Positions 25,909-33,943 of a stretch of DNA of 64,000 nt are shown one piece after another. Location of the stretch: assembly GCA_963837425.1 (NCBI GenBank), contig CAWINH010000005.1, positions 248,001 to 312,000 of the forward strand. The letters run 5' to 3'. A program made the position numbers and the translations under genes. The notes below the pieces were generated by a model. It was given only the letters and a program-made list of their open reading frames with translations, was not told the origin of the DNA and ran no database searches. Origin of the DNA: CAWINH01 sp963837425. GTDB lineage: Bacteria; Chloroflexota; Limnocylindria; QHBO01. The stretch's first letter is position 1, and the number at the start of each line of letters is the position of its first letter.

Positions 25909-26742
25909 ATGGTGATCGGCATCCCGCTGGCCGTCGCCGCCGCACTGGCGTTCGGAGGCGGGGACTTCTCTGGCGGCGTAGCCGCGCGCCGTGCGCCGGC
26001 TTTGGCCGTCGCCGGGACTGCCCAGGCGGTGGGCCTTGGCCTGCTGCTCGTGCCGCTGCTCATCCTGCGACCGGCGCTGCCATCCGCCGGGTCGCTGGGC
26101 GCGGCCGCGCTGGCCGGGGCCTTCGGTGGCGTCGGCCTGCTGGGGCTGTACCGCGGCATGGCACGCGGGGGCATGGGCCTCGTGGCCGCCATCTCGGGCG
26201 TCGGGTCGGTCCTCATCCCGCTCGCGGTCAGCGGGGTCCTGCGTCACGCGGCAATCAGCCCGTCGCAATGGCTCGGCGTGGCGCTGGCCCTCTTCGCGGC
26301 GGCGGCCGCGAGCGGCGCCTCGCTCGGCGGGGCCCAGCGCCAGGCACTTTTGATGGCCGGCGTGGCCGCCATCGGCTTTGGCCTGTGGTTCACCCTGCTC
26401 GACGTCGCGGCTCCGGAGGGCGAGCTGTGGACGATCGTCGTCAGCCGGGCATCCGCCACCGTTCTGATCGGGATCCCTGCCCTCGTCGCGTCGCGAGGCG
26501 TCGGCCTTCGAGCCGGCCGGTGGCCCGCGCTCGCGGCGGGTGCCCTCGACGTCACCGGCAACGCGGCGTTCGTCCTCGCACGCGCCACGCTCACAGTCGG
26601 CCTCGCGGCGGCCGTGGCCGGCGTGTATCCGATCGTGACGATGTCGCTGGCCCGCGGACTGACGGGTGAGCGGCTGCCGCGACTCGGGCTCGTCGCGGTC
26701 GTCCTGGCCGTGGCGGCGATCGTCCTGATCTCGGGGGGCTAG
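25909..26742 (+). CDS. EamA/DMT family transporter
   Basis: The 277-residue protein has ten hydrophobic segments arranged as two five-helix halves, the layout of drug/metabolite transporters that export amino acids or small metabolites. The start of each half has the small-residue pattern (AAALAFGGGDFSGG; GVAAIGFGLWFTLLD). A clear Shine-Dalgarno sequence (GAGGAGG) precedes the ATG. Substrate unknown. It stands alone, divergent from the DUF3352 gene. Confidence 0.82.
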   Translation: MVIGIPLAVAAALAFGGGDFSGGVAARRAPALAVAGTAQAVGLGLLLVPLLILRPALPSAGSLGAAALAGAFGGVGLLGLYRGMARGGMGLVAAISGVGSVLIPLAVSGVLRHAAISPSQWLGVALALFAAAAASGASLGGAQRQALLMAGVAAIGFGLWFTLLDVAAPEGELWTIVVSRASATVLIGIPALVASRGVGLRAGRWPALAAGALDVTGNAAFVLARATLTVGLAAAVAGVYPIVTMSLARGLTGERLPRLGLVAVVLAVAAIVLISGG

Positions 26743-26895
26743 CGCGGCCAGCTACCCCCGGTCGTGCAGGAGCTGCGGAGTGGATGCTGCGACGCGGTCA
26801 TGGGTCCGTGCCTCCGATTCCGCCCCACCCATCACGGCAATTCGGTGCGGTGCGGGGCGCCGGAAGAGGAGACCGCGCGAGTGCTTATCGCGCCA

Positions 26896-26934
26896 TTACC
26901 AGCGGCTTACCAGCGGAGGGCCGCCGCGTATCAT
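26896..26934 (+). promoter_or_regulatory. Promoter with direct repeat upstream of the E1 operon
   Basis: TTACCA (26907-26912), a 16-base spacer, then TATCAT (26929-26934) forms a good sigma-70 type promoter about 42 bases before the E1 start codon. TTACCAGCGG occurs twice in a row with an 11-base period (first copy about 26896, second at 26907), so the -35 box lies within a direct repeat that could be a regulator site. Confidence 0.5.
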
Positions 26935-26976
26935 GGGCCACGACCGAGCCACCACCTCACCTCCCACACGGGTGCC

Positions 26977-29232
26977 ATGACCTTCGATCGGGTCGCCGTC
27001 GTCGAGGCGGCGCTGGACGACCTGCTGCGCGTCGCGACGTCTGCGGGGCGTCGCCTTGAGCCGCGCGAGCCCTTGCGCGGCGGCGGTAGCCTGACCGCGG
27101 AGGCCGCCCGGGCCCTCTACGAGGACCAGGTCACCTCGCGCGCGATCGACGTCGCGGCGCGCGAGCTGAAGAAGACGAATCGCAGCTTCTACACGATCAG
27201 CAGCGCCGGCCACGAGAACAACGCCGTGCTCGGCGCGCAGCTGCGGATCACCGACCCCGCGTTCCTCCACTATCGCTCCGGGGCCCTGATGATGGCCCGC
27301 GCGCGTCAGCTGCCGGGCTCGACGCCGGCGTTCGACGCGCTGCTCGGCATCGTGGCCAGCAGCGACGAGCCGATCGCGCAGGGCCGGCACAAGGTGTGGG
27401 GCAGCAGACCGCTCTGGGTTCCGCCCCAGACCAGCACGATCGCCAGCCACCTGCCCAAGGCCATGGGGCTCGCGTTCAGCCTGGCGCGTGCCCGGCGCCT
27501 GGGAGTCGCCGCCGACCTGCCGAACGACGCGATCGTGCTCTGCTCGTTCGGGGACGCATCGGCGAACCACGCCACCGCGCTGTCGGCGATCAACACCGCC
27601 CGCTACGCGGTGAAGATCGGCCTGCCAATGCCGATCCTTTTCGTCTGCGAGGACAACGGGACGGGGATCAGCGTCGCGACACCGCCGGGCTGGGTCGTCG
27701 AGTCCTTCGGCCACCTCGAGCACTTGCGCTACATCCTCGCCGACGGAGAGGTCGACGAGGTGTGGGAGGCCACCCGGGAGGCGATCCACTACGTGCGCGC
27801 GGCGCGTCGTCCCGCGTTCCTCCACCTGCCGACGGTGCGCCTGTGGGGCCATGCCGGCAGCGATGCGGAGCACGCGTACCGCGCCCTGCAGGAGATCGCG
27901 GCCACCGAGGCGCGCGATCCGCTCCTGCGCAACGCGTCGCGCCTGCTCGCCACCGGGGCGGCCACGGCCCATGAGCTGCGGGCCCTCGTCAGCGAAACCC
28001 GCGAGCGGGTGATGGCCGCCGCCGAGGAGGCCACGCGACGCCCTCGGCTCGAGACGACCGCGGACGTCGTTGCGCCGCTGGCTCCCGACCACCCGGCCCT
28101 CGTGCTCGCGAGAGCCGAGAGGCCGCTCGTTCCCGAGCAGGGTCGGCGCGAGAGCTTCGGCGACCCCCTCCCCGAGGACGCGACGCTGCCGACGGCGCGG
28201 ACGCTGGCCGGCTGCCTGAACGCGGCCATCGCGGACGAGCTCCTCCGCCGGCCCGAGCTCCTCGTCTTCGGCGAGGACGTCGGGCGCAAGGGCGGCGTCT
28301 ACGGCCTGACCGCGGGGCTCCAGCGGCGCTTCGGCCAGGCGCGGGTCTTCGACACGCTCCTCGACGAGACGAGCATCCTTGGCATCGCGCAGGGCGCCGC
28401 GCAGATTGGGCTGCTGCCGGTCCCCGAGATCCAGTACCTCGCCTATCTCCACAACGCGGTCGACCAGATCCGCGGTGAGGCGGCCTCGCTCTCATTCTTC
28501 AGCTCGGGCCAGTTCCGCAACCCGATGGTCGTCCGGGTCGCCGGGCTCGCGTACCAGAAGGGATTCGGCGGTCACTTCCACAACGACAACAGCGTCGGTG
28601 CACTGCGCGACATCCCGGGGATCGTGCTGGCGGTCCCGGCCCGGGGCGACGACGCGGCGCGCATGTTCCGCGGCGCGGTGGCGATGGCCGCCGAGGACGG
28701 ACGGGTCGTGATCTTCCTGGAGCCGATTGCGCTCTATCACGAGCGGGATCTCGAGGCCGATGGCGATGGCCGCTGGCTCTCGCGCTATCCCCCACCGCCG
28801 GCCTGCCTGCTTCCCGGCGAGGTCGGCGTCTACGAGCCCGATGGCGACGGAACGCCAGACCTCCTGCTCCTGAGCTACGCGAACGGGTTGCGGATCTCGC
28901 TCCAGGCCCAGCGGAGATTGGCGGCCGAGGGGATCCGGGCCCGGGTGATCGACCTGCGCTGGCTCAACCCGCTCCCCTTCGACGCGGTCAGGACGCATGC
29001 CGGCCAGGTCGGCGCCACGATCGTCGTCGACGAGTGCCGGCGCACCGGGGGCGGGGTCGCGGAGGCGATCGTCGCCGACCTCGCCGAGGCGGGTGTGAGC
29101 CGTTACCTCTCCTCTGTCCGCGCGGTCGACAGCTTCGTGCCGCTGGGTCCGGCCACCGGCGCAGTCCTCATCGGGCTCGACGACGTGATGACGGCCGCGC
29201 GCACCGCCGTGGGCGAGCGGGCGACCCGATGA
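26977..29232 (+). CDS. Fused 2-oxoacid dehydrogenase E1 component (alpha + beta, branched-chain type)
   Basis: The protein has 751 residues. Residues about 50-370 form the E1-alpha half with the thiamine diphosphate motif GDASANHATALSA ending in EDNGTGIS (about 190-230). Residues about 405-750 form the E1-beta half (LNAAIADELLRRPELLVFGE, DTLLDETSILGIAQGAA, and a transketolase C-terminal domain). Such fused E1 enzymes decarboxylate branched-chain or related 2-oxoacids and hand the acyl group to an E2 lipoyl protein; no E2 or E3 gene is in the window. The ATG at 26977 fits the family; earlier in-frame codons are non-coding in style. The stop overlaps the next start (ATGA). Confidence 0.88.
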   Translation: MTFDRVAVVEAALDDLLRVATSAGRRLEPREPLRGGGSLTAEAARALYEDQVTSRAIDVAARELKKTNRSFYTISSAGHENNAVLGAQLRITDPAFLHYRSGALMMARARQLPGSTPAFDALLGIVASSDEPIAQGRHKVWGSRPLWVPPQTSTIASHLPKAMGLAFSLARARRLGVAADLPNDAIVLCSFGDASANHATALSAINTARYAVKIGLPMPILFVCEDNGTGISVATPPGWVVESFGHLEHLRYILADGEVDEVWEATREAIHYVRAARRPAFLHLPTVRLWGHAGSDAEHAYRALQEIAATEARDPLLRNASRLLATGAATAHELRALVSETRERVMAAAEEATRRPRLETTADVVAPLAPDHPALVLARAERPLVPEQGRRESFGDPLPEDATLPTARTLAGCLNAAIADELLRRPELLVFGEDVGRKGGVYGLTAGLQRRFGQARVFDTLLDETSILGIAQGAAQIGLLPVPEIQYLAYLHNAVDQIRGEAASLSFFSSGQFRNPMVVRVAGLAYQKGFGGHFHNDNSVGALRDIPGIVLAVPARGDDAARMFRGAVAMAAEDGRVVIFLEPIALYHERDLEADGDGRWLSRYPPPPACLLPGEVGVYEPDGDGTPDLLLLSYANGLRISLQAQRRLAAEGIRARVIDLRWLNPLPFDAVRTHAGQVGATIVVDECRRTGGGVAEAIVADLAEAGVSRYLSSVRAVDSFVPLGPATGAVLIGLDDVMTAARTAVGERATR

Positions 29233-30251
29233 CCGGGACGCTCCCCCGCGCCGTCCTCGTCCTGCCCGGGCGCGGGTCGTATGGCGCGTCCAGCCTTGGC
29301 AGCCTCCAGCTCGACCACCCGCTCATCGAGGCCGCCGAGCGGCTGCGGGATGAAGCGGGCCTGCCGTCCCTCCGCGCGATCGACGCCGCGTCCGCCTTCG
29401 ATCCGGCGCTGCACCTCCGTCCCGTGAACGCGGCACCGCTGACCCTGCTGACGAGCATGCTCGACGCTGAGACCGCGATGCGCGATCACCACGTTGTTGG
29501 CGTGGTCGGCAACTCGCTGGGCTGGTACACGGCGCTGGCGGTGAGCGAGGCGCTCCCCTTCCCCGATGCGTTCCGGCTCGTCTCCGAGCTCGCCCAGCTG
29601 CAGGAACAGTTCCCGCCCGACGGCGGAACCGGCGGCCAGGTCGTCTATCCGCTCAGCGACCGCGAATGGCAGCCGGACGCCGAGCTGCGAAGGGCGGTCT
29701 CCGCGGTGCTCGACGCCGACGGAGGTGGAGGTCGCATCTTCGAGAGCGTGGAGCTCGGCGGCTACGCCGTCCTGGCAGGCGACGACGCCGGGGTGGCGCG
29801 CCTGCTTCGAGAGCTGCCGCCCCTGGTGGTCGGCGAACGACAGTATCCACTGCGCCTTGCGCTTCACGGCCCGTATCACACCCCGCTGATGGCCGGGATC
29901 GCAGACGTTGCGATCACGCTCCTCGCCGGGCTCGCCTGGACCCGGCCGGCGATCACCCTGATCGATGGTGAGGGCCGCCGATGGTCGCCATTCGCCGGCG
30001 ACCCGCGCGCGCTCCGCGACTACACGTTGGGCCACCAGCTGACCCACCCCTACCGGTTCGCCAGCGGCCTGCGCGTCGCCCTGCGCGAGCTGGCGCCCGA
30101 CCTGCTCGTCCTGACCGGGCCGGGCAACTCGCTCGGCGGCGTCTGCGGCCAGCTCGTCGTCGCGGAGGGATACCGCGGCCTTCGCTCCCGACGCGAGCTC
30201 GAGCTCGCCCAGTCGGGACGCCGGCCAATGCTGCTCAGCATGCGGCGCTGA
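29229..30251 (+). CDS. Malonyl/acyl-CoA:ACP transacylase-like protein (FabD family)
   Basis: This 340-residue acyltransferase fold has the nucleophile elbow GNSLGWYTA (Ser 96; FabD has GHSLGE) and the conserved His near LHGPYHTPLM (about 216). FabD loads malonyl groups on acyl carrier protein. The His to Asn and Glu to Trp changes in the elbow suggest a different acyl substrate. Tight coupling to the 2-oxoacid dehydrogenase E1 (4-base overlap) hints at use of branched acyl groups, but that is inference. The stop overlaps the next start (TGATG). Confidence 0.78.
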   Translation: MTGTLPRAVLVLPGRGSYGASSLGSLQLDHPLIEAAERLRDEAGLPSLRAIDAASAFDPALHLRPVNAAPLTLLTSMLDAETAMRDHHVVGVVGNSLGWYTALAVSEALPFPDAFRLVSELAQLQEQFPPDGGTGGQVVYPLSDREWQPDAELRRAVSAVLDADGGGGRIFESVELGGYAVLAGDDAGVARLLRELPPLVVGERQYPLRLALHGPYHTPLMAGIADVAITLLAGLAWTRPAITLIDGEGRRWSPFAGDPRALRDYTLGHQLTHPYRFASGLRVALRELAPDLLVLTGPGNSLGGVCGQLVVAEGYRGLRSRRELELAQSGRRPMLLSMRR

Positions 30252-31150
30252 TGCTCGCCGCCGGGGCGCGGATCGAGATCGAGCTGCCCAGGCCGATTGA
30301 CCTGCGGCTGACGCTGGCGCCGATCGCGCACGGCCGGGGCGACCCGACGTTCCGCAGCGGGGCGGACGGCATCTGGTGGGCCGTCCGCCTGCCGAGCGGC
30401 GCGGCGACGATCCGCATCCGCGGCGACGCGCTCAGGGTCGTGGTCGAGGCCTGGGGAGACGGTGCTGACGAGGCGCTCGCCGGCGCCGGCGATCTCATCG
30501 GCCTGGCGGACGACGTCGCGGCATTCGTGCCGCGCGACCCGGTCGTCGCCGAGCTTCATCGGCTCCATCCCGACCTGCGGCTGCCCCGCACCCACCAGGT
30601 CTGGCACGCTCTGCTGGCGGCCATCTGCGAGCAGAAGGTGACCGGCGTCGAAGCCCGCGACGCGTTTCGCGGCCTGGTCCTTGCCCATGGGAAACCCGCG
30701 CCGGGGCCTGGTGGTCGATGGCTGGTGCCAGCCCCGGAGCGGCTGGCGGGGCTCGCCTACTTCGCGTTCCACCCCTTCGGGATCGAGCGACGCCGGGCGG
30801 AAGTCATCTCCCGCGCGGCAGCCGCCATGCGTCGTATCGAGGCGGCGGCGCCGGACCGCGCGGGCCGGCTGCTGCGCTCGATCCCGGGCATCGGGCCGTG
30901 GACCTTGGCCGAGGTCGCGCGCGTTGCCTGGGGCGACCCCGACGCGGTCAGCGTGGGCGACTATCACCTGCCGAGCCTCGTCGCCTGGGCGCTGACCGGT
31001 GAGCGGCACGCCGACGACGCTCGGATGCTCGAGCTGCTCGAGCCGTATGTCGGTCAGCGCGGGCGCGTCCAGCGGCTGCTGGAGATCTCCGGCCGGCAGC
31101 CCCCGCGGCGCGGCCCGCGGATGGCGCCGCGACGGATCCGGGATCGGTGA
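30251..31150 (+). CDS. DNA-3-methyladenine glycosylase (AlkA/HhH-GPD family)
   Basis: The protein has 299 residues. An N-terminal beta domain (about 1-95) is followed by the HhH-GPD fold: the hairpin-helix SIPGIGPWTLAEVA (about 210-223) and the catalytic Asp 237 in SVGDYHLPS. It should remove alkylated bases in base-excision repair. It is coupled to the FabD-like gene by overlapping TGATG, which is odd for a repair gene. Convergent with the CoA-transferase gene, with 6 bases between the stops. Confidence 0.88.
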   Translation: MLAAGARIEIELPRPIDLRLTLAPIAHGRGDPTFRSGADGIWWAVRLPSGAATIRIRGDALRVVVEAWGDGADEALAGAGDLIGLADDVAAFVPRDPVVAELHRLHPDLRLPRTHQVWHALLAAICEQKVTGVEARDAFRGLVLAHGKPAPGPGGRWLVPAPERLAGLAYFAFHPFGIERRRAEVISRAAAAMRRIEAAAPDRAGRLLRSIPGIGPWTLAEVARVAWGDPDAVSVGDYHLPSLVAWALTGERHADDARMLELLEPYVGQRGRVQRLLEISGRQPPRRGPRMAPRRIRDR

Positions 31151-31156
31151 CGCCGG

Positions 31157-32428
31157 CTACAGGAAGTGGGTCCGACGCGCCTCGCGGACGAGGTCGTCGC
31201 GGAAGTCCGGGTGCGCGATCTCGATGAGCGCCCGGGCGCGCTCGGCGATGCTGCGGCCGTGGAGCTCGGCGACGCCGAACTCGGTGACCACGGTCCGCGC
31301 ATGGGCGCGGGTGGTCACCACCCCCGCTCCCTCCTTCAGGAACGGGGTGATCCGCGACACCGTGCCGTTAGCCGCGGTCGCCGGCAGCGCGATGATCGCC
31401 CGCCCCTCGGTTGCCAGCGAGGCTCCGCGCACGAAGTCCATCTGGCCGCCAACCCCTGAGTAGAAGCGCGGGCCGATCGAGTCGGCGACGACCTGCCCGG
31501 TGAGGTCGACCTCGATCGCCGAGTTGATCGAGACCATCCGCGTGAAGCGCCGGATGATGGCCGTGTCGTTCGTGTAGTCGACCGGCCGCAACTCGACCAT
31601 CGGGTTGTCATTCACGAACCGATACAGCCGCGCGGTGCCCATCACGAAGGCGGAGACGATCTTGCCGCGGTTGATCTCCTTGCGGGAGCCGGTGATGGCG
31701 CCCGCCTCGACGAGGTCGACGACCGCGTCGGTGAACATCTCGGTGTGGACGCCGAGATCCCGTTTGTCTCGGAGCGCCAGGGCGGTGGCGGCCGGGATGG
31801 CGCCGATCCCGAGCTGGAGGGTGGCCCCGTCGGCGACCAGCTCGGCGACGTGCTCGCCGATCCGCCGCTCCACCTCGCCGAGCGACGGCTCCGCGTACTC
31901 GTACGGCGGCTGGCTGACCTCGGTCGCGAAGTCAATCTTCGAGACGTGGACGAACGTGTCGCCGAGCGTGCGCGGGACCCGATCGTTGAACTGGGCAATG
32001 ACGACCTTCGCCGCCCGGACCGCGGCGAGCGTCGCGTCCACGCTGGTGCTCAGCGAGCAGAACCCGTGCGGGTCGGGCCGGGTGACGTTGATGAGCACGG
32101 CGTCGAGCGGCAGTGTGCCGGAGATGAACAGGTCGGGGACGTCCGAGAGGAAGACCGGAATGTATTCGGCGCGGCCCTCGTTCACCGCCGCGCGTGCGTT
32201 GGCACCGATGAAGAGCGCCTTGTGACGGAAGTGGCCGGCCATCTCCGGCGCGAGGTGCGGCGCCGGCCCCTCGGTGTGGAAGTGGAGGATGCGGACGTCG
32301 TCGAGCTCGGGGGCACGCTCAACGAGCGCGTTGAGCAGCACCGATGGCGTCGCCGCTCCGCCCTGCACGAACAGCTGCTGACCGGATCGGACGACCGCCA
32401 CCGCCTCCCGGGGTGAGACGACTCGCAT
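31157..32428 (-). CDS. Acetyl-CoA hydrolase / 4-hydroxybutyrate CoA-transferase family protein
   Basis: The 423-residue protein consists of both domains of a class I CoA-transferase. The catalytic glutamate that forms the CoA thioester is Glu 230 in GVHTEMFTDAVVDL. The N-terminal half has VQGGAATPSVLLNALVERA, and the C-terminal half has SGVGGQMDFVRGA and AIIALPATA. It could transfer CoA between acetate or succinate and 4-hydroxybutyrate, or hydrolyse acyl-CoA; the sequence does not decide. A TAGACT box at 32435-32440 is 6 bases from the ATG, so leaderless. Confidence 0.88.
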   Translation of the reverse strand: MRVVSPREAVAVVRSGQQLFVQGGAATPSVLLNALVERAPELDDVRILHFHTEGPAPHLAPEMAGHFRHKALFIGANARAAVNEGRAEYIPVFLSDVPDLFISGTLPLDAVLINVTRPDPHGFCSLSTSVDATLAAVRAAKVVIAQFNDRVPRTLGDTFVHVSKIDFATEVSQPPYEYAEPSLGEVERRIGEHVAELVADGATLQLGIGAIPAATALALRDKRDLGVHTEMFTDAVVDLVEAGAITGSRKEINRGKIVSAFVMGTARLYRFVNDNPMVELRPVDYTNDTAIIRRFTRMVSINSAIEVDLTGQVVADSIGPRFYSGVGGQMDFVRGASLATEGRAIIALPATAANGTVSRITPFLKEGAGVVTTRAHARTVVTEFGVAELHGRSIAERARALIEIAHPDFRDDLVREARRTHFL

Positions 32429-32732
32429 GATGGGAGTCTACGGTCGGCGCGGGCGGGCGGAGAGTGACGAAGGGCACCGAGCCGGGGGTCCAATGGAACC
32501 GCGCGCCAGGGCCATCTGCGCCCGGCGGCTTGGCCGGTCGCGCGGCGGTGGCGCCGAAGGAGGGAACCTCGCACCAGCCGGCCTCACGCTCCAACGAGCT
32601 GGTAACGAGGTGGCGGCAGGTGAGGCACGCGGCGCTCGGGCCGTCGCCCCACAGCGGGCAGCGGACGCGTGCGCGCTCGACGCTGCGCGTCTGACGACGG
32701 CAGACGATCCACCGCAGCTCCGGACCACCCAT
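32319..32732 (-). CDS. Possible small Cys-rich protein upstream of the CoA-transferase
   Basis: The 137-residue frame starts with ATG preceded by an excellent Shine-Dalgarno (AGGAGGAGG, about 7 bases away). The first 55 residues hold five cysteines, with CPLWGDGPSAACLTC in the middle, a zinc-ribbon-like spacing. The remainder is Pro/Ala/Arg-rich and runs over 110 bases of the downstream gene start in another frame, which is suspicious: the true end may be earlier, with a frameshift or sequencing error. The rest of the 544-base gap to 32,972 has nothing recognisable. Confidence 0.35.
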   Translation of the reverse strand: MGGPELRWIVCRRQTRSVERARVRCPLWGDGPSAACLTCRHLVTSSLEREAGWCEVPSFGATAARPAKPPGADGPGARFHWTPGSVPFVTLRPPAPTVDSHHASRLTPGGGGGRPIRSAAVRAGRSGDAIGAAQRAR

Positions 32733-32972
32733 GGGCTGCCTCCTCCTGCCGCGGCCGCGCCTCGGCCGGGCCCCTGGATGCGATCCTCGCCGGCGACGAG
32801 CGCGGGTGCCACGGCCGTTCGGACCGTCGGACGGGACGACCGTCCCGGACGATCACGACGGATGGCCCTGTGGCATTCCGTGCAACCTCTGCACCCTGAA
32901 CCTGGGCCGGTGGGATCGGACGCCCTGCCGATCCGCCGGCCTGAACATAAGGGTCACCCTGAGGAGGGACCG

Positions 32973-33929
32973 ATGCGCGTGATGCTTGCCTTCGATGGGT
33001 CGGCGGGCGCCGAGGCCGCCCGCGACCTCATGGCCCACCTGCCCTGGCCGCCCGGCACGGCCGTCACCGTGGTCACCGCCCTCGAGCAGCACGCCGATCC
33101 GTTCGGGGCGCCGGGCGGAGGGATGGCCCCGCCGAGCACCGACGAGGCCGAGAGCGTGCTCCTCGCGGATCTCCAGGAGATGCTCCGATTCGCCGCCGAA
33201 CCGCTGCGCCGCGTGGCGGCCCAGGTCGATACCCGCGTCGCGCGTGGCCGACCGGCCAGCGCGCTCCTCGACGAGGCGCATGCGCTCCAGCCTGACCTGA
33301 TCGTCATTGGCAATCGGGGACACGGACCGCTCGCCACGGTGCTGCTGGGCTCGGTCTCCACCGAGGTCGTCGACCACGCCCCGTGCCCGGTGCTCGTGGC
33401 ACGCGCCCCGCACGTCCGGCGCATGATCGTGGGTGCCGATGGTTCCGCATCGGCGCAGCGGGCCATGGACGTCATCGCCCACTGGCCGATCTTCCGCGGC
33501 CTCCCGGCGCGGATCGTCGCAGTCCGCCCTCCCAGCTCGAGCTGGGCAGGGTCGATGGGCGCCGCCTTCTACCCGTCGTGGGTGGACGTCCCCGAACCCG
33601 GGATCGACGAGCGCCAAGGCGCGCTCCGGGAAATGGCCAGTCGCGCCGAGGGACAGCTGGCCTCGGCCGGCCTGCTCCCGAGCTCGGAGGTCCGAGCCGG
33701 AGATCCCGCCGAGCAGCTGATCATCGCCGCCCGTGAAGACGGCGCCGACCTCATCGTCGTCGGGTCCCGCGGCCTGTCGATGCTGCCGCGCCTCGTGCTG
33801 GGCAGCGTGGCGCGCAAGGTGCTGCTCCACGCCGAGGTATCGGTCCTCATCGTCCGCGAGCCCCGGGAGCACGAGCGTGCCGCCCAGAAGGTCGCGACTG
33901 CGGTGGGAGGGGTGGCCCTCGCCGTCTAG
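32973..33929 (+). CDS. Universal stress protein, two tandem UspA domains
   Basis: The protein has 318 residues made of two Usp domains (about 1-145 and 149-300). Each has the ATP-binding motif GxRG with a following GS(V) helix start: GNRGHGPLATVLLGSVS and GSRGLSMLPRLVLGSVA. The first strand VMLAFDGSAGAEAARD and the second IVGADGSASAQRAMD carry the nucleotide-contact Asp. A strong Shine-Dalgarno (GAGGAGGG) lies about 6 bases from the ATG. Usually induced under stress or stasis. Convergent with the ClC gene. Confidence 0.9.
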   Translation: MRVMLAFDGSAGAEAARDLMAHLPWPPGTAVTVVTALEQHADPFGAPGGGMAPPSTDEAESVLLADLQEMLRFAAEPLRRVAAQVDTRVARGRPASALLDEAHALQPDLIVIGNRGHGPLATVLLGSVSTEVVDHAPCPVLVARAPHVRRMIVGADGSASAQRAMDVIAHWPIFRGLPARIVAVRPPSSSWAGSMGAAFYPSWVDVPEPGIDERQGALREMASRAEGQLASAGLLPSSEVRAGDPAEQLIIAAREDGADLIVVGSRGLSMLPRLVLGSVARKVLLHAEVSVLIVREPREHERAAQKVATAVGGVALAV

Positions 33930-33943
33930 GCCGGCCGCCTCGT

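Noticed and set aside
32429..32972. Riboswitch or RNA gene in the 544-base gap
   Set aside because: No conserved riboswitch core or long stem could be recognised; GC-rich stems of this sort are common by chance here.
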